Shown here one piece after another: positions 1 through 13,559 of a stretch of DNA of 64,000 nt. A program made the translations under genes and the position numbers. A model generated the notes under the pieces. That model saw only the letters and a list, made by a program, of their open reading frames with translations. It searched no databases and was not told the origin of the DNA. This stretch comes from Silene latifolia (taxonomy: Eukaryota > Streptophyta > Magnoliopsida > Caryophyllales > Caryophyllaceae). Numbering within the stretch: position 1 is the first letter of the stretch; the number at the start of each line of letters is the position of its first letter. The stretch is from NCBI RefSeq assembly GCF_048544455.1, contig NC_133534.1, forward strand, positions 223,104,292-223,168,291. Reading direction: 5' to 3'.

Positions 1-527
1 CTCGTTGATGATTTGGACTTGGTGGGGATGGATGCGGTCACCCTTTGGCGGAGTGGATTACCTGTTGCGATGGGTAATGCTGGCGGGGCTACACACTTCG
101 GTGTGTAGTCGGTTACTATGGAGGATGATCGGCCCGGTTATATTGTTTGTTGTCTTACATTGGTGAATGGTACCGACCCCGTTGTTGTTGTTTTAAAAAC
201 TGCGGTGATCCATTCGGGGATGGTGAGCAGACTTGAGTGTATTGCATTTGGTGAGCTTGGGCGGTCATGGGGAAGTCGTCATCACCAGTTGTAGTATCAC
301 AGTCACGAGTCTTAGCTATGATTTTGTAGTTGTCCTCAGTTGTATTCACTTTATTGGTTTTGGTTTGGAATTGGATTGTTGTAAACATTAATACTTTACA
401 ATACTTCTAATAAATGTGTTTAGGACGGACGCTTTTGATATATACTAACCTCGGGCAACCGAGATGGTAACAGCCTTTCATGCTTGGGTAGTCCTGGTAA
501 GGTACCTTGGTATGAGGGGGTGTTACA
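1..527. mobile_element. Right end of an LTR (same family as the solo LTR at 12217-13559)
   Basis: The sequence matches the last part of the LTR at 12217-13559, including the stretch around the phrase gatccattcggggatggtg and the terminal GGGTGTTACA. It stops exactly where the Athila-like coding sequence begins at 528, so this LTR or whole element inserted into the Athila-like pol. The left part lies outside the window, so it cannot be said whether this is a solo LTR or the end of a full element. The target duplication would be expected to begin CATAT, but its other copy is not visible. Confidence 0.75.
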
Positions 528-1898
528 CATATTGAATGACATATGAAGCTTTGTCATCCTTTTGTCCCAATACGGCTCCAATGGCAAAATCGCTTGCATC
601 GGTCATGATCTCAAAGGGCCGATCCCACTTGGGTGCTTGAATGATTGGGGCCGAAATAAGTCTCTCTTTCAACAAGTCAAATGCTTCCCTACAATGATCA
701 TCAAACACGAACTCCACATCCTTGTGCAAAAGTTTGCACAAGGGGTTAGCGATTTTGGAGAAATCCTTAATAAATTTTCGATAAAAACCCGCGTGTCCTA
801 AGAAAGACCTCACGTCTCGAGTATTAGATGGATACGGTAAGGTTTTAATCACATCCACCTTTGCCGTATCCACCTCAATTCTTCTTTTTGACACTATGTG
901 TCCTAACACGATTCCGTTACTCACCATTAAGTGACACTTTTCAGAATTTAAAACGAGGTGAGAGTCTATGCACCGTGATAGGACCATAGCGAGATGGTCT
1001 AGACACGAGTCAAATGAGTCCCCATAGATGGTGAAGTCATCCATGAAGACTTCCAAAATACACTTCACATAGTCCGAAAAAATGCTCATCATGCATCGTT
1101 AGAAAGTGCCGGGGGCATTGCACAATCCAAAGGGCATGCGGCGGTAAGCATAAGTACCAAATGGCCAAGTAAAGGTTGTTTTGGATTGATCCTCCGGGTG
1201 AATGGGGATTTGAAAATACCCGGAATACCCATCCAAAAAACAATAGTACTCTTTCCCACCTAACCTCTCTAGCATTTGATCTAGAAAGGGTAGGGAGAAA
1301 TGGTCCTTCAAAGTGACTTGGTTGAGGCGGCGATAATCAATACACACCCTCCATCCCGTTTGTAAACGGGTGGGGATCAATGCCCCTTGAGTGTTTTTTA
1401 CTACCGTCACCCCTCCCTTCTTTGGCACAACTTGAGTAGGACTTACCCATTGGGAGTCACTAATTGGAAAGATAATACCCATTTGGAGAAGTTTGATAAC
1501 TTCTTCCTTGACAACTTCCATCATAGGTGGATTAAACCTCCGTTGTGGTTGCCGGACGGGTTTTGCATCCTTTTCCAATCGAATTTTGTGCATGCAAGTG
1601 CTTGGGCTTATCCCCTTAATATCCACAATGCTCCATCCAAATGCTTCTTTATGTTTCTTGAGCATGCTCACCAATCTTTTTTCTTGGTCAGCTTTGAGTT
1701 TGTTGGAGATGATCAATGGGAGGGTATTTTTTTCTCCCACAAAAATGTATTTGAGGTGATTTGGGAGAGGTTTTGGTTCATGTTTTGGAGGTTTTAAGAT
1801 AGAGGGGAGTGGTCTTTCAAGATTGGCATCTAAGGGGAGGAAGGGTGAAAGGGATGTGTGTTCTTGAAAAGCTAAAGTTTCAGTTGGGGCAAGGACAT

Positions 1899-1975
1899 CC
1901 CGCGGGCTCCGGTGCCCACCGCAGGCTCCGGTGGTTACCGCAGGCTCCGGTGTGGGCCGGAGGCTCCGGTGGGAG
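1899..1975. repeat. GC-rich short tandem repeat inside the Athila-like pol
   Basis: About four copies of a unit like gcaggctccggtg stand next to each other in the spacer between protease and reverse transcriptase. The tract is far more GC-rich than its surroundings and is read through by the open frame as a Pro/Gly/Arg-rich linker. A related unit (ccgcaggctccgg) occurs at about 26211-26245 inside the solo Athila-type LTR, so the motif recurs in two parts of related elements. Confidence 0.75.
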
Positions 1976-4802
1976 TCTGGAAGTTTTTCTTGAGTTTCCC
2001 CTTTAGGTGCTTCCTTTGGAGGGTCTTCCTTCTTCAACTCCTCTAGGCTTTCCTGCACATCTTGAGACAAAACTACACGCAAACCCTCGTGTTCCAAATC
2101 ATTAGTAAGGGCCACCTCAAGAGGGTCCCTTTGACACAACATATAAATTTGAGAGACAATTGGTTCAATGATGTCTAAGAAATAACATGAATGTGAATCG
2201 CTAGGTTGTTTCATAGCATCATAGATGTTGTACGTGAGTTTCCTCCCATCAAATTCCATAGTGAGGTTCCCATTAGACACATCAATCTTGGTTTTAGAGG
2301 TCTTCATGAAAGGCTTCCCAAAAAGGATTGGAGTGGCCCTCGAGTCGGCTTCCATGTCAAGAACATAGAAGTCGGCCGGGAAGGTTAAGTGATCTACCTC
2401 TACCAACACATCCTCCACCATCCCCTTTGGGTATATGTTTGAGCAATCCGCAAGTTGGATCACTACATCGGTTTTGTTCAATGGTGGAAGTCCCAAGGTC
2501 TCATAGAGGGCATATGGCATAACATTGATTGACGCACCAAGGTCTAACATAGCATGAGTGAAACTTTTGTCCCCAATAGAGCATGGTATGGTGAACATTC
2601 CCGGGTCGCCACACTTTTTGGGAAGTGATTTTTTAAATATTGCGGAGACATGTTCACTTACCCGTACTCTTTGGGTTCCCTTCCTTGGGCTTCTCCTAGG
2701 TGTACAAAGTTCCTTGAGAAACTTTGCATACCTCGGAACACCTTTCAAAAGATTTAACAAAGGGATGTTTACTTCACACTTCCTAAAAGTTTCATAGAGA
2801 TCCTCATCTCTTTCGACTCTCTTAGAATGTGTGAGAGCATTAGGAAAAGGTACCTCCACAATATATTCTCTCTCGATCTCCTCAATTTGATCCTTGGTGT
2901 TGTTGCTTTCATTCTTTTCTTTGTCATTCCTCAAGGGACTCTTCTCCCCTTCTTCATTAGCTTTAGAGGGTGTCTCTTTCTCTTTTTCAACCACTAGCTC
3001 TTCTTCAATTTGTTCTTCAATGTGAGTGACTCTCTCATGTGACTTGGCCTTTCTCTTCTTCTTCGGGGGAGATTCTAGGGTTCTCCCCTTCCTCAAAGTC
3101 ATGGAGCTTGCATTTTCCTTTGGTGGAAATGTTGTAGATGGAATCGAGTTTGAGTTCCTTTGATTGTTCTTGGCCATTTCTTGTGCAATTTGGCCAAGTT
3201 GGATCTCAAGGTTCTTCACCCTAGCATCACTTGAAATTTTGTCCGCATCCATCTTGTCAAACCTCTTGGTATTTTCGGATTTTCCTTTCATGATCATCTT
3301 AAACATCTCATTTGTAGACAAATCTTCATTTCCTTGGGAGGAAGAGCCCCCTCCTTGTTGGAAGTTCTTGTTGTTACCTTGGAAATTCCCTTGGTTTCCA
3401 AATTGGAAAGATCCTCCCTTGGCTTGTTGATGATTATTGTTTCTTTAGTAATTGGAGTTTTGTCCTTGCGAGTTGGAGTTCTTCAAGTGGTTGAATTGAC
3501 CATTTTGGAAGCTCTTGGAAGTATCCCCTCCCCAACTAAGGTTTGGATTGTCCCTTGACCCGATGTTGTAAGTATTGCCGCTCGGATCATACTTATAATA
3601 CCCTCCCCCATTGGGGTTCCTAGAGTTGTATTGACCGTGCATCATAGCACTCACATTCTCCTTGCTTATTCCTTGCTCTTCCATGATGGGGCAAGTTTCC
3701 ATTGGGTGTGGCCCTTGACAAAAATTACACTCCACATTAGATCCTTGTGCTCCTCCTTGATTGTTCCCCACTAGTTGAGCAACCATTTTTGTGAGATCAT
3801 CCGCGGTTTTCTCAAGCTTGTGGGTGGAAGAAGAAGGTGTCTCAATGGAGTTAAGAGTCTTTGACCCTCGGCTTCTTCCATAGTTCCTTGTGCTAGCGGT
3901 CAACCTTTCTATGATCTCATTTGCCTCCGCCACGGAATACTTGCCAACTCCACCAGCCATAGCGGAATTAACCATAATTTGGTATTGTTGTGTAAGACCA
4001 TCACAAAAGTTGACCAAAAGGTCATCACCACTAAGACCATGGTAAGGACATTGAGCAACTAACTTCTTGAATCTCTCCCAATACTCATACAAGCTCTCAC
4101 TTGCATCTTGCTCCGGAGAAGTGATGGCTTTCTTTGCATGGTTATGTCTTGAGTCGGGGTAGTATTTTTCAAGAAAAGCCGCTTTCATGTCCTTCCAAGT
4201 ACGGATTGTACCCGGTTGAAGGTAAAATAACCAATATTTTGCCGTATCTTGTAGTGAAAATTGGAAGGCTCTCAACTTAAATTGATCTTCCGTGACACCA
4301 TTTGGAATGACACCTTTACACATCATATGAAATTCGGAAAGATGACGATTTGGGTCATCTCCCGCATGTCCATGGAACTTTGGAAGGTTGTGAATGAAGT
4401 AGCCTTTCAATTCAAAGTTGGCATTAGCCCCCATGCGTGGGTAGGCTATGCAAAGAGGTTGAGTGTTATAATTCCTTGCCCGGAGCTCCCTAATAGTTCT
4501 AGTATCATTCGCCATTGGAGGGTATTCCACTTCAATCGGATTTACTTCAATAGGTTCTTCTAAAGGTGCTTCTTCTACTCTATGTTCTCTTTGTGCTCTT
4601 TGGGACCAAGGATTAGTAAATAACCACGAATATGCTCCAAAAGCGTCCTCTTCCACGGGGATTGATTCACCGTGTTGTGGAGAACTAAACATAAACCTTT
4701 GCACTACACACACAAGTTAGAACTTTCACTTACTTTCAAAAACAAAGAGAAGAAAAATAACTAACATGCAATTAACAATCAAGCCTTTAGCTATGTTGCC
4801 CT

Positions 4803-4820
4803 TCCCCGACAACGGCGTCA
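4803..4820 (-). other. Primer binding site, tRNA-Asp type
   Basis: Read on the minus strand, the 18 bases are TGACGCCGTTGTCGGGGA. This is close to the TGGCGCCGTTGCCGGGGA site complementary to the 3' end of plant tRNA-Asp that is usual for Athila/Tat elements. It lies a few bases inside the LTR edge at 4826 and about 90 bases upstream of the gag start, as expected for a leader. Confidence 0.75.
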
Positions 4821-4825
4821 AAATT

Positions 4826-4871
4826 TGATAAGCCAAATACTAGGTCGCTAAATACTAGAATTAGACTATCT
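4826..4871 (-). mobile_element. Inner edge of the Athila-like LTR, cut by a copia insertion
   Basis: On the plus strand the LTR edge reads TGATAAGCCAAATACTAGG and it is interrupted after 46 bases by the copia element at 4872. The LTR sequence resumes at 23696 after the 5 bp target duplication CTATC (4867-4871 and 23696-23700). The same LTR edge recurs, slightly changed, at 23855 and 25099, which is how it was recognised. Confidence 0.75.
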
Positions 4872-6182
4872 GTTGGGAAATGTGTCCTCAACAACAGTGT
4901 GATCACATGATTTAAATATCTTTATTAAATCTCATTACAAGAATACGGAAGGGATGATACATTATATATATAGTCAATTGGTCCACACATATCGGTAATG
5001 ATTGGCTGGCTAGAGTTTGACATTTCGTGTCGATGCGACGGTGGGACAGTTGATCCCTTGAGGTCACACCTAAAGGACGATTCCCTTAATTGAAAAGGTT
5101 AATTAATTGTATACCGATACAGATTAATTAATTCCTTAAAATTGAACAAATTATCTTAAGAGAGAAAAATGACATCTTATTCTAATGTGATTAAATGAGA
5201 TTTTATTTAGTAATTTAAGAAGTTATATTACTAAAATTAATCGGTGTTTGCGAAACACGCGAGATGAGAATGATAAGTTAGTTATAATTACAAGATATTG
5301 TAAATTATACTAACTAGTAATTAAATGACCATTTTATGAGAAAGTAATTTTATATTACTAGTCAATTGTTAAATGTGATTTATTTAATTTGTAAATGATA
5401 TTTAATTTGTTAAATATGCATTTTAAATTAAAACATGACATAAGACATGTCACATGTCTCATGACATACAATTGTACAATTGACAAAAATAAAATGGACT
5501 CCATATTATACTACATAAACCGAAATTGGTGGGCATTGTGAGATGTTTTGTCTTTTTCCATTTGTCTTATTCATTTGTCCAAATTGCATGATAGTGACAT
5601 GACAATGCAAAAGACTTACACCTATTTGTCTTGTGAAGACAAAAAGAAAAATAATTATGGTATATGCAAGCATGAGGCCACCGGTTTTTGAGAGAACAAT
5701 AAGAGAGTTTTCTCACATATTATTATTCATTCTAATATGACATGCAAAAATTTCATGTATTTTTCCTCTCTTCTCTCTCTTTAATCTTCATAAAAAAGAT
5801 GAGTTTTTGATTCAAATTTGTTCTAAAAGATTACTAAAATTATTAATGTAATATATGAGTGTTAGTAATCAATTTTAAGGTATACCACATTACAAATATC
5901 TAGTACATATTAGTTTGTGGGATTAAAGAATAGTTTTGGGTGCTACTAATTGGAGGGATTCTATTTTGAGGTCATGTATGTTCATCCAATATTAGAAAGC
6001 TCAAGAACTAACAAGAAGGAGATCTTGTTGGTGCCCATTTGACCGAAATTCATATGGTGAGAAAATGATTTCTTCACTTATTTATTTTAGTTTGCATGCA
6101 TAAGATCTAGAATTTATTTTATGACTAAATAAATTTGAAACATATAAGAATATGTTGTATAATGAGATATATATTTCCAACA
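4872..6182 (+). repeat. 5' LTR of outer copia element
   Basis: 1311 bases, TG to CA, nearly identical to 22384-23695. It is followed directly by the primer binding site. Short open frames inside it are not genes. Confidence 0.9.
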
Positions 6183-7984
6183 AGCGGTATCATGAGCACA
6201 AGGTTGTTTGCATGCAAATCGGTTATTGTTTTTCCGAGTTATACGATTAACATATAAAACTTGTAAATTTGTGTTATTATGATATATCACGAAAATCATT
6301 TATGCATGTTGAAGTTTCTGATCCTAAAATTTATTTAGGATATTTTGGTTAATTTATGGATTTTTATTGTTCATTTTATATAATATTGGCATTAAAATGT
6401 GATTTTTGGACGAAAATTAGCTAAACTTCGAATTTTCCAGTGGTTTTTGGATATGTTTTCACATATATTATTTTTAGATGATCTGGAAATTTTCATAATT
6501 TTATGAGTTTTTATGCTCGAAATATGGATTTTTCATGTTAAAAATCGAATTTAGATGAAAAATAGGTTAATATGAGAAATATTTCGAATATGATTATAGA
6601 AATTTAGTATGTTGTCACATACAATTTTAAAAGATGTGTGTAAAATAATAGGCTATAATGAAGTCTTCATGCATGATTTATGGATTTTTGATGAAAAATA
6701 GCATAAATAGTGACTTAATTAGTGAAAATTGCTAAAACATACTTCATGACTAAGGAAAAACGTCACATGTTGCATTTTATTATCTTTTTCAGATCTAAAA
6801 TTGAAAAGTTGATGAATATAATTTTTCTCATATTTTTATGATTTTTATTGATAAATCCGATAAACCGCAACATAGTTTTTCTGATAATATTACGAAATTT
6901 TAACCTAAGTTTTTGAACATTATGAGTGTCATGGTATTTTTCCAGAATGTTCACAAGTTTTAAATTTCAAATTTTTAATTTATTCGAAATTTTGTGATTT
7001 ATTTGAAGTTTATAGCTTTTTATTGTTATTTTAAGTCCTTTTATGAACAATAATAAGAAATATGAGTTAATTATGGTCAAATGGTTAGTGGAGACTAATT
7101 TTTGAGTCCTAAGAAGTTAGGGTAATTAACTGGTGCATAAATAAGAATTTATGTAATTTTAGTGATTATAAAACGTTGAATCACGCAAATCCGTAAAAAC
7201 CGTGTAATATACGATATTGGCTCCTTAAAGGCGATTTAGCATAAAATTGGGCATGTTAATACATATTATAATACTGCATTTTATTTATGATTGTCATAAT
7301 TTTATTTTATGTAATTTTTGAATTATGTAATTTTACTTAGTATGGCCTTAGTTTTTAAATTGGTATTACCCGAAATGTATGGGAATATCGATTCGGTTGT
7401 AATTTATTGTGATCTCGTATCACCGTTTTGTAATTTAATAGATTTATTTTATTTTAATTACAAATGTATAATAGGAATTTATGTAATTTATTATGTAATT
7501 TATTTATTCCGGAGTTCCATAAAGACGGATTTCTTCAAGAAGGCGATACATAAAGACGGTGTTACCTCGAGATGCGTGCCTCAACCGAAGTTCAAGGGAC
7601 CAATGGAGGTGGTTTCCGAATATATAATAGTTAATTAGATTTTCTATTTTAGGAAGGTCATACTAGGATTTAAATTTATGCTTTGCATTTTATTTATATG
7701 TCGCATGCATCGCTAAATCGCCATAACTAAAACATGCATCATCTTTTAATCGAGTATATCGACCGTGTCAATTATAATTATCGTAGTTCACCGCGTTAGT
7801 TCACTTAAAACGTGATAGATAATAAATTGACATGACCTTTCGCTAAAATAAATAATTGAGACTTAGCCTTACCAAATAGTAGAAACCATGAAAACCTATT
7901 TCGTGAGGGAGTGCGCTCGGCCACACCGGGGTACAAACCTTGTAACGTAGGGGAAGTGGGTGATAAATGTCTATCCACCGAATT

Positions 7985-8122
7985 CATGTTGATAAGGGAT
8001 GTATCGGCCACACCGTGCCCAAGTTGATGTGGATTTGGATCATGGACACATTTATTCGAAACTTGGGTTGAACTCAACAAAAGTTTTTGATAAGGGATGT
8101 ATCGGCCACACCGTGCCCTTGT
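7985..8122 (+). repeat. Direct repeats in the leader/gag region of the outer copia element
   Basis: A block containing gataagggatgtatcggcc and the following cacaccgtgccc occurs at about 7990 and again at about 8090, and a third copy follows at about 18270 on the far side of the nested element. Related but altered copies stand at about 11265 and 11465 in the nested element. The repeats are therefore a feature of the family and not of one insertion. Confidence 0.75.
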
Positions 8123-8150
8123 CGGATGTGTTTTGGGCTAAAGATAAATG

Positions 8151-9439
8151 TGTTGGGAAATATGTCCTCAACAATAGTGCGATCACATGATTTAAATATC
8201 ATTATTAAATCTCATATGAAGAATACGTAAGGGATGATTCAATTATATAGTCAACTGATCAACATTAATCGGTAACGATTGGCTTGCTAGAGTTTGACGT
8301 TACTGTCGTGGGACGGTGGTGGTCAGTTGATCCCTTAAAGTCACACCTAAAGGATAATGCCTTTATCTATAAAGTTGATTAATTGTATGACGATGCAAGT
8401 TGATCAATTCCTTAAAATTGAACAATTCAATTTGTGAGAGAGAATAAATATCTTATTGTAGTGGGATTAAATAAGATTTATTTTAGTAATAAAATGCTTT
8501 GTTACTAAAATTATTTATTGTTTGAGAAACAATAGAAATAAGAATGAATGGTTAATTATAATTACAAGATATTATGAATTATAATTACATGACCCATTTT
8601 ATTTATGTGATCAAGTATCACTAGTCAAATTAGTGGATGTAATTTAATTAATTCATAAAATGATATTTATGTGATAAATATGCATTAAAATTAATTAATA
8701 ACATGTAGCATACTACATGTGACATATTGTGTGACAAATGACAAATTGACAAAAATAAAATGGTAGTCCATTTTATAGAAGTGGACTAAATATTGTGGGT
8801 GGTAAGTTTTAGTGGGTGATTATTTTATGTGATAAGAATAAATTAATAAAACCTACTCTACCTATTCTTACACACCTATAATATTGAGAAGAGCAAAAGA
8901 AAAAGAGATGATGCCATTTTTGGCACTACCAACCGTGACACTCCCTTTGTGTGGAGGGGTTGTTGGTTATTATTTATCATTCTTACACCACCATTCATTT
9001 CTTATGCATACTCTCCCTCTCTCATATATTCATCCTCTTCTTCATCAAAAAGATGAGTTTTTGATTCAAATTGTTCCAAAAAGATTACTAAAATTATTAA
9101 TGTAATATATGAGTGTTAGTAATCAATTTTAAGGTAAACTACTAAACTAATATCTAGTTAATATTATTTAATGGGGATAAGGGATAGTCTTGGGTGCAAT
9201 CAAGAGGAGAATCTCTATTTTGGGATTTTGAATGTTCATCCATTATTGGAAAGCTCAAGAACTAACAAGAAGGAGATCTTGTTGGTGCCGATATGATGAC
9301 CGAAATTTATATGGTGAGAAAACGATTTCTTCTCTAATTTTATTATTGTTTGCATGCATAAGATTTGTTATTAATTTTATGACTAAATTAATTAGAACAT
9401 ATATGAATATGTTAAATAAAGAGATCTATATTTCTAACA
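8151..9439 (+). repeat. 5' LTR of nested copia element
   Basis: 1289 bases, starting TGTTGGGAAATATG and ending TTTCTAACA, matched by 16918-18196. The 73-codon open stretch near 8884 recurs at 17641 only because it lies in the LTR. Confidence 0.9.
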
Positions 9440-12216
9440 AGCGGTATCATGAGCACAAGGTTGTTTGCATGCAAATCGGTTATTGTTTTTCCGAGTTATA
9501 CGATTAACATATAAAACTTATAAATTTGTGTTATTATGATATATCACGAAATTAATTTATGCATGTTAAAGTTTCTGATCCTAAAATGTATTTAGGATAT
9601 TTTGGTTAATTTATGGATTTTTATTGTTCATTTTATATAATATTGGCATTAAAATGTGATTTTTATGATAAAAATGTCATTTTTGGACGAAAATTAGCTA
9701 AACTTCGAATTTTCCAGTGGTTTTTGGATATGTTTTCACATATATTATTTTTAGTTGATCTGGAAATTTTCATAGTTTTTGGAGTTCTTATGCTCGAAAA
9801 ATGGATTTTTCATGTTTAAAATCGGATTTAGAAGAAAAATAGGTTAATATGAGATAAGTTTCGAATTTGGTCATAGAAATTTATTATGTTGTCACATGAA
9901 ATTTTACAAGATGTGTGTAAAATAATAGGCTATATTGAAGTCTTAATGCATGATTTATGAATTTTTGATGAAAAATAGCATAAATAGTGACTTAATTAGT
10001 GAATAATTCCTAAAACATGCTCCATGACTAAGGAAAAACGTCATATGTTGCATTTTATTATCCATTTCAGATCTAAAATTGAAAAGTTGATAAATATATT
10101 TTTCTCATGTTTTTATGATTATATTTGTTAAAACCGATAAACCGCAACATTGTTTTTCCGGATAAATTTCAAAATTTTTAACCTAAGTTTTAGAACATTA
10201 TGAGTGTCATGATATTTTTCCAGAATGTTCATGAGTTTAAATTTCAAATTTCAAATTTATTTGAAATTTTTGTTATTTATTTGAAGTTTATAGCATTTTA
10301 TTGTAATTTTGGGTCCATTAATGAACAATTTTAAGACATATAAGTTAATTATAGTCAAATTATTAGTGGAGACTAATTTTGATTCCTAAGATGGTTAGGG
10401 TAATTAACTTGTGCATAAATATGATTTTATGTAATTTATTTTGATTTTAAAAGGTTGAATCACGCAAATCCGTAAAAACCGATTAATATACGATATTGGC
10501 TCCTTAAAGGCGATTTAGCATAAAATTGGGCATGTTCATACATATTATAATGCTGCATTTTATTTATGATTGTCATAATTTTATTTTATGTAATTTTGAA
10601 TTATGTAATTTTACTTAGTATGGCCTTAGTTTTTAATTGGTATTACCCGAAATGTATGGGAATATCGATTCGGTTGTAATTTATTGTGATCTCGTATCAC
10701 CATCTTGTAATTTAATAGATTTATTTTATTTTAATTACAAATGAATAATAGGAAGTTATGTAATTTTTTTATTCCGGAGTTCCTTGAAGACGGTGTCATT
10801 CAAGAAGGCGATACATAAAGACGGTGTTACCTCGAGATGCGTGCCATAACCGAAGTTCAAGGGACCAATGGAGTTGGTTTCCGAATATGTAATAGTTAAT
10901 TAGATTTTCTATTTTAGGAAGGTCATACTAGGATTTAATTTATGCTTTGCATTTTATTTATATGTCGCATGCATCGCTACATCGCCATAACTAAAACATG
11001 CATTATCATTTTAATCGAGTTTATCGACCGTGTTAATTACAATTATCGTAGTTCACCGCTTTAGTTCACTTAAAACGTGATAGATAATAAATTGACATGA
11101 CCTCTCGCTAAAATAAACAATTGAGACTTAGCCTTACCAAAAATTAGAAACCCATGAAGTGATTTTGCAAGGAGTTGAGCCGACTTTACCGTAAGACAAA
11201 CTTTGTTACGTTGGTGAAGTGGGGTGATAAATGTCTATCCACCAAATTTATGTTAATGAAGGGTATTTCGGCACACCGTGCCCTAAGTTGATATGAGTTT
11301 GGATCATGGACACATTTATTCGATATTTGGGTTGAACTCAACGAAAGTATTCACGACGATTTCCGGATGTGTTTCGGGCTAAAGATAAATATTAATGTAA
11401 TTTTATCGACCAAGAGTTCTAAAAGTAGAATCGATTAAAGAGTTAATCCACCGAGTTATATTGATAAGGGGTATTTCGGCACACCGTGCCCCAAGTTAAT
11501 GTGAATTTGGATCTTGGAATCATTTATCATAGTTGGGTAGAGGTCACTATGTAAATGCTTTACTTGTTATTTACATGTATTATTATAACGTCAAATGTTT
11601 TTGTTTTCATTATTCCGTTATCATATTGTTCTATTTCTTTACCACAATTCATATACGATATCATTTCGATTTTTGATTCAAATCTCCTTTAAAACATCGT
11701 ATCTAAAGACAAATATGAATTTGCTTCTAAAACCTCAAATGAACCATTGCTAAGGATCTCTTGTAAAGAGTATAGATAAAAGTTATTCATTATCAAACAG
11801 GTTTTTTATTCTTGACTAACACATCTACTTACAGTGAATTGTTTCTAATTTTGGTAACTAGATTTGTTGGAAATCAAAATTGACCAAAATAACGCAACCA
11901 CTTCAATGAAAGTTTTAAGACTAAAACAAACAAATGAAGAGTAATCTTCATGAATTCAATTTTTGCTTCTCAAAGCAAAGACTCATTGAAATGAGTGGGA
12001 GCATTCTCTTAAACCGTTAAGATGAGGACGAGGTTCAAGAAGTAAAGATTATAATGGAATTGATACAAGGTAATGTTAAAGGTAAAGTTGTTGAGAATAG
12101 CGATACTAAACCTATCAATCCCGACCGATAAATTTTCCATTGTCTTAAATGTTGGACACTAGATAGGAAACTACCCCAAGTTGTTAAAGAATAAGCAAGT
12201 TAGTTGTGGGACATCT

Positions 12217-13559
12217 TGTAATACTCCGTATTTATGAGTCTTTGGGTACTCTATCGAGTAGGCCTTACTCTGTCGAGTAAGGGTGAGTTGCGTTTTAAAA
12301 TAGTTTCTGACCTGTTGGGTACTCGATCGAGTAACTAGGATACTCGATCGAGTAAGGGGGCACTCGATCGAGTACCTTAGCTACTCGATCGAGTAGCCGA
12401 TTACGGGAGTTATTTCTCGGGTTTTGTTAATTATGCGATTAAGATATATAACCTTTTCCGTCATCATTCTAAACACTTTTGCAAAACCTAATTTACTGTC
12501 AAAGAGAGAAAGCAAGTACGTTCATCATCTTAATCGCATTGTTAGCAAATCCCGGAGTTTGGAAGGTCGGTTTTCATCGTTGGTTATACCGTTGAGATCC
12601 TTGCGTCGAGGGTAAGATCTATGTACCCTTTTTATTGTCTTTCCTTTAAGTTGGTTAAACCCTAATCTAGGGATTTGGGGGTTTTTGAGTAGTTTGTGAT
12701 TTGGTAGCATTTGTATGTTGTATGATAGGAGGAGGTTTTGTAGAAGAAGCTTTTTGATACAAATTTGTAGAGACCGTCGATAGTTGTGCTTTCCGGTAGG
12801 ATTTCTACTCGTATTAGTCCCATAATGGGATGATTGTTGATGTGTTGTGGTTGATTGAATAATATAGTAATTGTATTGTGACGGTTTGTTGATTGTGATT
12901 GTTTGTCTCTGGTTCTCGAGGCGTGTCCTCGGCTGAGTGGGGTCACTTGCGGGAGTGGCTTCACGCCCTAGTTTCGCCCTTCGTGGAACCCGCCACGGAA
13001 GGGGATGTGCACATTAATGGACAGGGTTATCGCTCATTATGAGGAGCGGGGATTTGGTGGGTACGGCTGCGGTCCCCCACTGACAAGGCTGGTCCAGTGG
13101 ACAGTCGGTGATTGAGATTGTTGTAATTGGTGTGGTTGTGTGTGTGTGTGACGGTTAAGCTGTCAGTTTATCTTATTGTTGATATATTGAGTTGTGTGAT
13201 TAGTAATGACCCCGGTTGTTGTTTTGTAAAACCTGCGGTGATCCATTCGGGGATGGTGAGCAGTAATTGAGCAGGTTTGAGTTGAGTACTGGGATAGCTG
13301 GGAGGTGCCACCGTCTGACGATAGAAGTCTTCCGCTGTAGTCTTTAAGTTTTATGACTTTTCGATTTTGAGAGACAGTTGGTTTTAAGAACTTGTACCCG
13401 TATTTTGGGATTTGGTTTCAGTTGTACTTTTCACTAAAGTTATATCATTTAAGTTGTTTCGTTATTGTCTTATGAATATCCCTTCTCGGGTAACCGAGAT
13501 GGTAGCATCCTTATACCTGAGTGGTCCTGGTAAGGCACTTGGAGTATGGGGGTGTTACA
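12217..13559. mobile_element. Solo LTR of a third family
   Basis: A 1343 bp unit starts TGTAATACTCC and ends GGGGGTGTTACA, and is flanked by the perfect 5 bp duplication CATCT (12212-12216 and 13560-13564). The corresponding unoccupied site is present in the outer copia copy at 19056-19060. No second LTR or internal region is present, so this is a solo LTR left after recombination. The same family supplies the LTR end at 1-527. Its own family is not identifiable from the LTR alone. Confidence 0.88.
12247..12395. repeat. Cluster of six 14 bp palindromes, consensus TACTCGATCGAGTA
   Basis: Perfect or near-perfect copies start at 12247, 12266, 12320, 12341, 12361 and 12382, with short unlike spacers. 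The last four keep the full CTCGATCGAG core. They lie near the left end of the solo LTR, where promoter or enhancer sequences of LTRs often sit. Function is not known. A repeated self-complementary protein binding site is one possibility. Confidence 0.8.

Larger units (their letters stand above)
528..4825 (-). mobile_element. Athila-like Ty3/gypsy retrotransposon, gag to reverse transcriptase
   Basis: This is a fossil LTR element read on the minus strand. Parts in order are a leader with primer binding site, gag (about 4.7 to 3.4 kb) with the large retrotransposon gag domain and one zinc-knuckle-like Cys cluster, an aspartic protease (motif LDLGASINVMP, about 2.5 kb), and reverse transcriptase (RVCIDYRRLNQV, MPFGLCNAPGTF, then a FMDD-type active site) running into RNase H (FEIMTDASDFAIGAVLG). 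The gag and the gag-protease spacer resemble the Athila branch, an assignment made from memory of the family. Integrase and the 3' end are not in the window because another LTR sits at 1-527. Coding capacity is broken in a small number of places (about two or three). The long open stretches suggest moderate rather than great age. Confidence 0.88.

Noticed and set aside
12662-12964. 100-codon minus-strand frame in the solo LTR
   Set aside because: It sits inside a non-coding LTR, shows no known domain, and such lengths arise by chance here.
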